Assembly: GCF_024137025.1 (NCBI RefSeq)
Contig: NZ_JAMYJR010000021.1
Span: forward strand, 1 to 64,000
Direction of reading: 5' to 3'
DNA from: Paractinoplanes aksuensis
Lineage (GTDB): Bacteria; Actinomycetota; Actinomycetes; Mycobacteriales; Micromonosporaceae
DNA: 64,000 nt
Below are positions 59,485 through 64,000 of the stretch, piece by piece. A model generated the notes under the pieces. That model did no database searches and was not told the DNA's origin. It saw nothing but the letters and a program-made list of their open reading frames with translations. The first letter of the stretch is position 1, and each line of letters starts with the position of its first letter. A program made the translations under genes and the position numbers.

Positions 59485-59997
59485 TCAGGCGAACGGAATA
59501 AGCATGAACGCGGAGTTTTCGCCGACCGGTCGGCAACCCTGATAGCCGGAGCTCGTCGAGGTGCCGTAGTAGAAGTCGACACACACATGGGCGCGGAACT
59601 CGATGGCCGTGGTCGCCGTGGTCCAGTGTGTCCGCTCGACGTCGAGGTTACGGACCAGCAGCGCGTTGTCGCAGTTCTGAACGGTCTTGGTGGTCGTCCA
59701 GACGCTTGCCCGCTTCAGGTCGAGGTACATGGTGACCCGGCAGCGCTTCGCGCTGGTCACGAACTTGCCGCCGGCCCGGACGGTGCTGATGCCGTCGATC
59801 GTGGTGCTGTTGACCCGACGCACACCCGCGCACAGGAAGAGCTCGTCGTCGTTGTTGTCGTTGCCGCCGGCGAGAAATACGCACTGCTGCGCCGTCTGTC
59901 CGGGTGCTGCCTGAGCCGGGTTGACGGAGGCAAGCACGAACAGCAGCGTCGCCGAGAGTGCCGCTGCGACCCTGATCAGGATTCGGTTCTTGGTCAC
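59485..59997 (-). CDS. Small secreted protein with paired cysteines
   Basis: 170 residues. A signal peptide ends near AQA (about residue 30). The mature part is beta-rich with about six cysteines (QQCVFLAGG, LFLCAGVRR, KRCRVTMYLD, VQNCDNAL, AHVCVDFYY, YQGCRPVG), which can form three disulfides. The GTG start has AAGGGGCCCG just upstream. I do not recognise the family. It is a single gene. Confidence 0.75.
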   Translation of the reverse strand: MTKNRILIRVAAALSATLLFVLASVNPAQAAPGQTAQQCVFLAGGNDNNDDELFLCAGVRRVNSTTIDGISTVRAGGKFVTSAKRCRVTMYLDLKRASVWTTTKTVQNCDNALLVRNLDVERTHWTTATTAIEFRAHVCVDFYYGTSTSSGYQGCRPVGENSAFMLIPFA

Positions 59998-60096
59998 CGG
60001 GCCCCTTCCTGGATTGGTTCTTGCAGACAGAAGTCACCGGCAATGGATCACTGAGCCGGTGGCCGGATCCGGACGGTACGCGATAAATCGGCGTTC

Positions 60097-60300
60097 ATGG
60101 GGGCAGCGCCGGCGGCCCAGGCGGCTGCCGCCATCACCGGACGGTTCCCCATGGCCGTCGTCGACCTGGTCACGCGGGAGCTCTGGGCTCGATTCGGCAC
60201 TACGATGCCCGGCATGTGGTGGAAGGCCGAAGTGATCGCGGCGGCGGCAACGCGGGTCCCGGTCGACGGGCAGCTCGGTCGAGAGCACTTGATCCCATGA
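60097..60300 (+). CDS. Possible small gene coupled to the next
   Basis: 67 residues, Ala-rich with two Trp (MPGMWWKAEVIAAAATRVPV). Third codon positions are strongly GC-biased, and the TGA overlaps the next start as ATGA, which supports coupling. There is no ribosome binding site. A TACGAT box at about 60201 suggests a leaderless start at ATG 60213 instead, giving a 28-residue leader. Low certainty. Confidence 0.35.
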   Translation: MGAAPAAQAAAAITGRFPMAVVDLVTRELWARFGTTMPGMWWKAEVIAAAATRVPVDGQLGREHLIP

Positions 60301-60824
60301 GCCCCGGCGGCACCGACGTGAGCCTGCTGCAGTTGGTGGTGGGTTTCTTCATCGCGGCCTCGTTCATCTCGGTGATCACGGTGATCCTGCGCCGTCGCGG
60401 TGGCCGGCAGGATCTGCTGGGCCATCAGGTGCGCGAGATGGAGGCTCGGGCCGCAGCCGCAGCGGCCCCGGGGGCGGACACCCGGCTGCGGGATGCAGCC
60501 ACCCGGGTCGCTGACGCCCGCCGGCAGGAAACAGCAGCCACTTCTGACGCGTCTGCGAAATCGCCCGGCGCGGGATTCCTGGATGCCACGGCGGAAGGCC
60601 CGTCGGCTCGGGACGCCACTGCCCCGCCGGACGGGTGGCCGGGTGGGAAGAACGACGCGATGGCCGACGCCTTCGCCTGGCTCCGGATCGCGGCGCTCGT
60701 CGACGCCGGGCAGCGCGAGCAGGCGATCGAGCTGCTCAGCACCACGATGAACATCTCGGCCGGCGAGGCGGAGATGCTCGTCGACGGCCTGAACGACGCG
60801 AATGGCGAGCGACGCCCCGACTGA
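60297..60824 (+). CDS. Membrane-anchored helical protein
   Basis: 175 residues: one N-terminal membrane helix (about 9-31), a basic stop-transfer RRRGGRQ, a probable coiled-coil/disordered Ala-rich middle and a C-terminal helical domain with MADAFAWLRIAALVDAGQREQAIELLSTTMNISAGEAEMLVDGL. The ATG overlaps the stop of a possible small upstream gene. Function unknown; no catalytic motif. Confidence 0.7.
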   Translation: MSPGGTDVSLLQLVVGFFIAASFISVITVILRRRGGRQDLLGHQVREMEARAAAAAAPGADTRLRDAATRVADARRQETAATSDASAKSPGAGFLDATAEGPSARDATAPPDGWPGGKNDAMADAFAWLRIAALVDAGQREQAIELLSTTMNISAGEAEMLVDGLNDANGERRPD

Positions 60825-60842
60825 CCGGGGGCGCGGCGAGCG

Positions 60843-61568
60843 TCAGCGGCCGGTGGGCAGGTCGGCCAGCTCGCAGGTGGGCAGCGCTATCCAACCCTCG
60901 ACCCGCGCGGCCTCCCGCTGCTCGGGCGTCGGCGGCTGGGTGTGGCCCAAGGCGGCCGCCCGGGTGGCCAGCGCCGCGATCACCGCGTCGAAAGCGTCGT
61001 GACTCCGGCGGCACAGAGCCTCGTGCGGCCCCAGGTCCAGCCACGGCGCGGCCGCGAGCAGCTCGTCGACCAGGGAGTCGCGGCCGGGCAGTTTGTAGCC
61101 GCGATGCGTCAGCCCCCACCGGCGCAGCGTCGCCGCCGGGTAGACCTCGACCACCAGGCCCGCGCCCGAGCGGTCGATGGGACCACCCAGCGCCGCCAGC
61201 AGGTTGGCGCCGCGAAAAGCCACATACGCGATGCGATCGGCGGAGACACTGAGCGGATTGAGCCCGGCCTCTTCCCGTACGAAAAGGTCGGTGACCCGAT
61301 AGGCCAAGCCCCGTCGCCAGGCCGCATCGGCGGGCACCGCCTGCCACTCCCCCGCACGCTGGGCCGCCACGAAGTCGGCGAACAGCGACGGCCAGCCCAG
61401 CGGACAATCCAGTCCCGCCTTGTCCGCACCGCGGATCGCGGCGATCAGCTCCTCGTCGGAGACGCCCAGGCGCAGGTCCCGGACGACGGCCCGGTCACCG
61501 GCCCAGGCGAGCAGCGCCGTCGCCGTACGCTCGTCGGCCGAGGCCAGATCGACGCCCAGAGTCAGCAC
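60843..61568 (-). CDS. DUF429 family protein (predicted nuclease fold)
   Basis: 241 residues. DUF429 proteins have an RNase H-like fold: LTLGVDLASADERTATALL at the N-terminus, GLDCPLGWPSLF and YRVTDLFVREEAGLNPLSVSADRIAY, and a late CRRSHDAFDAVIAAL with conserved His-Asp-Asp. The function is not known, though nuclease activity has been proposed. The start overlaps the 3' end of the protease gene by 74 bases, and a TATCGT box 7 bases upstream suggests it has its own leaderless promoter. Confidence 0.88.
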   Translation of the reverse strand: MLTLGVDLASADERTATALLAWAGDRAVVRDLRLGVSDEELIAAIRGADKAGLDCPLGWPSLFADFVAAQRAGEWQAVPADAAWRRGLAYRVTDLFVREEAGLNPLSVSADRIAYVAFRGANLLAALGGPIDRSGAGLVVEVYPAATLRRWGLTHRGYKLPGRDSLVDELLAAAPWLDLGPHEALCRRSHDAFDAVIAALATRAAALGHTQPPTPEQREAARVEGWIALPTCELADLPTGR

Positions 61569-62400
61569 GCGTACGACGATAGGCCCACACCAGCAGCCCG
61601 ACAGCGCCTACTCCAACGGCGGCCACTGCGGCCGGCCACCACTGGTAGGACCGCGAGCCCGAGGTGGTGGCGGTGATCCAGTCGCTGATGTTGTCGGTGC
61701 GGGCGCTGAAGTCGGGGCCGGTGTGCGGGCAGCCGGGGCCACCGCTGACCACGGCCACCAGCTCGGGCCCGGCATCGGTCGTACGGAAATAGGGGCCGCC
61801 CGAGTCGTGCGGGCAGGGGCTGGTGTCGTTCTGCGGGGCGACGCCGGACGTCTCGAGCAGGGAGTCGCCCACGGCGTCGACGGTGAACCGGCCGGTCTGC
61901 ATGCGCTGGGCCGGCTTCTGGTCGGCGGTCAGCCCGAACCCGGTCAGGCGCAGCGACTCGCCGCGCGACGGTGGGTAGGTCGCCACCCGCAGCGGGGTGA
62001 TGCCGGTGACCGGTTCGGCCAGTTCGGCCAGGGCCACATCCGTCGTCTCGGACTGTTTGACCGAAATCACTTCGAGGACGTGGCCGCCGGTGCCCTTGAC
62101 CTTCGTGCGCCCGATGGTGGCCGTCGTGCGCTCGGCCACCGTACGGCTGACCTTGCGGCCCTCGGCGTCGCGGAAGCAGTGACCGGCGGTGACGACCCAG
62201 GTCGGGGCGATCAGCGCTCCGGAGCAGGAGCTGTCGCGGGTGCCGCGGTCGGGCGTGGGCAGACCGGTCATCGTCAGCAGGACCGAGAAGCGGTAGGCGC
62301 CGTCGCGCGCGTTCTCCCCGTACGCGATGGCCGAGGCCGGGCTGGGCAGCCCCAGGACGACCAGCGCGGAAGCCGCCAGCGCGGCGAGAAGCTTGAACAC
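61495..62400 (-). CDS. Membrane-anchored trypsin-like serine protease
   Basis: 301 residues: signal peptide ending near ASA (about 24), an S1 protease domain with His74 (TAGHC), Asp121 (TTDVALAEL) and Ser200 (HDSGGP, where GDSGGP is usual), then a C-terminal membrane helix (about 252-272) and a basic cytosolic tail. Two or three disulfides are likely (SSCSG/GHC, SPCPH/PGCPH). It faces outward and probably processes secreted or wall proteins. The 3' end overlaps the DUF429 start. It is divergent from the histidine kinase. Confidence 0.9.
   Translation of the reverse strand: MFKLLAALAASALVVLGLPSPASAIAYGENARDGAYRFSVLLTMTGLPTPDRGTRDSSCSGALIAPTWVVTAGHCFRDAEGRKVSRTVAERTTATIGRTKVKGTGGHVLEVISVKQSETTDVALAELAEPVTGITPLRVATYPPSRGESLRLTGFGLTADQKPAQRMQTGRFTVDAVGDSLLETSGVAPQNDTSPCPHDSGGPYFRTTDAGPELVAVVSGGPGCPHTGPDFSARTDNISDWITATTSGSRSYQWWPAAVAAVGVGAVGLLVWAYRRTRADSGRRSGLGRRAYGDGAARLGR
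61576..61581 (-). promoter_or_regulatory. Leaderless promoter -10 (TATCGT)
   Basis: On minus, TATCGT lies 7 bases before the GTG of the DUF429 gene, inside the coding region of the protease gene. Confidence 0.45.
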
Positions 62401-62477
62401 ACGAACATCATTCGAAAACGGCCGTCGGGCCGGTGTCAGCGACGTCCTTATGACTTCTTTATCGCGGGTGTGTCAGC

Positions 62478-63557
62478 GTGGGGGACGTGAGGCGACGCAT
62501 TCTGCTGCTCTGCGCGGCCCTGCTCGTCGCCGGCTTCGTCGTGCGCCCGGTGGCCGAGACCCTGCTGTCGGTGTGGTGGGACATCAGCCCGGTCTGGTGC
62601 ACGCCCGGCCCCGACAGCACGAACATCATCTGTCGCCAGCTGTTCCGCCGGCCCAGCATCCCAATAATCCTGGCCATGGGTTTCGTGGTGCTGTTCCTGC
62701 TGGCCGCCAGCTATCCGGTGATCCGGTGGTGCCTGCGCCCGCTGCATGACCTGGTGCCGGTGATCGACAACGTCGGGCCGCAGAACCTGGGGCACCGGCT
62801 GCGGCCGGGCGACGGGCGGGACGAGCTGGCCGTCCTGGGCCGGTCGATCGACGGGATGATGGACCGGATAGCCGTCGGTTACGAGGCGCAGCGCCGGTTC
62901 GCGGCCGACGCCTCGCACGAGCTGCGCACCCCGCTCGCCGTGCAGCGGACGCTGATCGAGGTGGGTCTGGCCCGCACCCTCAAGGAGGGCCAGCTGGAGC
63001 TGCTCGCGGCGCAGCTGCTCGAGACCAACGAACGCAACGAACGCCTGATCGAGGGCCTGCTGGTGCTCAGTGAGAGCGATCGCGGGCTGGTTTCCCGTAC
63101 GCCGTTACGCCTCGACCGGATCACGGCCGGCGTCCTCGACGCGCACCGCACCCGGGCCGGCGAAGCGGGCGTGACGATCACGAGCGAGCTCGCCCCCCGC
63201 GTCGTGGCGGGCGAGCAGGTGCTGCTGGAACGGCTGGTCACCAACCTGGTCCAGAACGCGATCAAGTACAACCGGCCCGGCGGGACGATCGACGTCCGGG
63301 TCGGCGACGACCCCGCGCTGTCGGTGGTCAACACGGGCGACGACGTGCCGCCGGACGAGGTGCCGGCGCTGTTCGAGCCGTTCCGCCGGCTGCACGGCTC
63401 GCGCATCGACCACAGCGGCGGGGCCGGGCTCGGGCTGGCCATCGCCCGGTCGATCACCCGGGCCCACGACGGGATCATCGCGGCCTCCTCGACCGGCCGC
63501 GACGGTCTCAGCGTGCAGGTGTCGTTCCCCGCCCCGACGGCAGTCGCCGGTCGATGA
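62478..63557 (+). CDS. Sensor histidine kinase
   Basis: 359 residues: two N-terminal membrane helices (about 7-25 and 62-85) with a short extracellular loop that contains two cysteines, HAMP-like linker, then HisKA with His147 (DASHELRTPLAVQRT) and HATPase with N-box NLVQNAIKYN and G2 GAGLGLAIARSI. It belongs to the EnvZ-like group, with a short sensor loop. No response regulator follows; the partner is elsewhere. GTG at 62478 or 62487 could be the start. It overlaps the convergent MFS gene by 50 bases. Confidence 0.93.
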   Translation: MGDVRRRILLLCAALLVAGFVVRPVAETLLSVWWDISPVWCTPGPDSTNIICRQLFRRPSIPIILAMGFVVLFLLAASYPVIRWCLRPLHDLVPVIDNVGPQNLGHRLRPGDGRDELAVLGRSIDGMMDRIAVGYEAQRRFAADASHELRTPLAVQRTLIEVGLARTLKEGQLELLAAQLLETNERNERLIEGLLVLSESDRGLVSRTPLRLDRITAGVLDAHRTRAGEAGVTITSELAPRVVAGEQVLLERLVTNLVQNAIKYNRPGGTIDVRVGDDPALSVVNTGDDVPPDEVPALFEPFRRLHGSRIDHSGGAGLGLAIARSITRAHDGIIAASSTGRDGLSVQVSFPAPTAVAGR

Positions 63558-64000
63558 GGACTGCCGCCACGAAAGCCAGGATCGCCGCCGCGGCCCAGGC
63601 GACCCACGGCGTACGGCCGGTCGCCCCGGGCACGCCGGTCGTCGCCCCCGCCAGCAACAGCAACGCCGCCGTCCCGAGCGCGGTGCCCAGCTGAGCACTG
63701 GTGTTGGCCAGCCCGGCCGAGGTGGCCCGCGCCTGCTCCGGCACGTCGGTGGCCAGTGACGTGGTCGCCACCGAGGCCAGGCCCAGCCCGAACCCGGCCG
63801 CCGCCACCCCGGCCCCGATCAGCACCGGTGAGGCGGGGCCGAGCAGGGGCAGGGCGAGGCCGGCGCCGATCGTGAGCAGGCCGGCCGCGGCCACCCGTTC
63901 CGCGGGCCGGCGCACGATCAGCCGGGCCGCCAGCGCCGAGCCGGGGATCACCGCGAGGCTGAGCGGCAGCAGGGTGGCCGCGGCCTCCAGCGGCGTACGC
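63508..64000 (-). CDS. MFS transporter, truncated by window end
   Basis: At least 163 residues of the C-terminal half of an MFS protein of the DHA2/EmrB-like type: LIVRRPAERVAAAGLLTIGAGLALPLLG, then GLGLASVATTSLATDVPEQARATSAGLANTSAQLGTALG (the typical QLGxALG helix), and a final helix with LIDRRLPSGRG. The reading frame is open across the right edge, so the start lies beyond the window. Probably a drug-type efflux pump. The 3' end overlaps the histidine kinase gene. Confidence 0.85.
   Translation of the reverse strand, partial: RTPLEAAATLLPLSLAVIPGSALAARLIVRRPAERVAAAGLLTIGAGLALPLLGPASPVLIGAGVAAAGFGLGLASVATTSLATDVPEQARATSAGLANTSAQLGTALGTAALLLLAGATTGVPGATGRTPWVAWAAAAILAFVAAVLIDRRLPSGRGTTPAR

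Noticed and set aside
60048-60425. 125-residue minus-strand frame opposite the membrane-protein gene
   Set aside because: His/Asp/Arg-rich shadow of the plus-strand coding region.
62478-63557. Complete two-component pair
   Set aside because: No response-regulator gene lies on either side. The upstream gene is a protease and the downstream gene is an MFS transporter.

Overview
The window is chromosomal DNA from a high-GC actinomycete, most likely a member of the Micromonosporaceae such as Actinoplanes. The support is the strongly GC-biased codon use, frequent GTG starts, a complete conservon (sensor kinase, roadblock, DUF742, small GTPase), a SARP-type regulator, WYL regulators, a principal-like sigma factor and several actinobacterial small proteins. 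The genus is an inference from gene style. No ribosomal genes, phage, transposase or CRISPR array were seen. The only RNA gene recognised is one tRNA-Lys; there is also a clear c-di-AMP (ydaO/yuaA-type) riboswitch.

Layout: 0-7 kb holds a GAF-ANTAR regulator whose 3' end is partly duplicated downstream, small orphan genes under an exact CRP-type palindrome, DUF1360/DUF6158 genes, a DUF3817 pair, a riboswitch-controlled NlpC/P60 wall hydrolase and a group-2 sigma factor. 7-15 kb holds a short-chain dehydrogenase, a thymidylate-kinase-like gene, a 56-bp repeat array, a nucleotidyltransferase/BON/metallophosphoesterase operon, an MHYT membrane sensor, a stand-alone Rel/Mesh1-like HD hydrolase and a GH13 alpha-glucosidase. 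14-19.4 kb is a xylose unit (xylA-xylB-MFS with a divergent ROK regulator). 19-26 kb has a MarR regulator divergent from a PP2C phosphatase, a solute-binding/VWA protein, a lactonase-fold protein, a lipoprotein and a SARP regulator with a membrane C-terminus. 26-30 kb is the conservon. 30-37 kb has two envelope genes that share a domain, a WYL regulator, a minisatellite-like tract and a membrane M48-type protease. 37-46.5 kb holds a CYP152-type P450, a GH20 hexosaminidase, GNAT, SGNH and LLM-oxidoreductase genes, a WYL regulator divergent from a drug-type ABC exporter, and a CorA transporter. 46.6-49.3 kb is one gene fusing a polysaccharide flippase to a condensation-like acyltransferase. 49-64 kb holds two paralogous secreted proteins, DUF2750, a single-domain response regulator, a KAS III enzyme, a second MHYT protein, two tandem L,D-transpeptidases, tRNA-Lys, small secreted proteins, DUF429, a membrane-anchored trypsin-like protease, a histidine kinase and a truncated MFS gene.

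Themes: envelope remodelling is prominent (NlpC/P60, two L,D-transpeptidases, flippase-acyltransferase, M48 protease, several lipoproteins), together with signalling (ANTAR, conservon, PP2C, MHYT, Rel-like hydrolase, response regulator, histidine kinase). Two features recur at the DNA level. Short tandem arrays begin exactly at gene 3' ends (three cases). Leaderless promoters also recur, with TANNNT 6-8 nt before an ATG or GTG (seven good cases). The strongest candidate for an undescribed system is the flippase-acyltransferase fusion. The membrane SARP beside the conservon and the Rel-like hydrolase come next.
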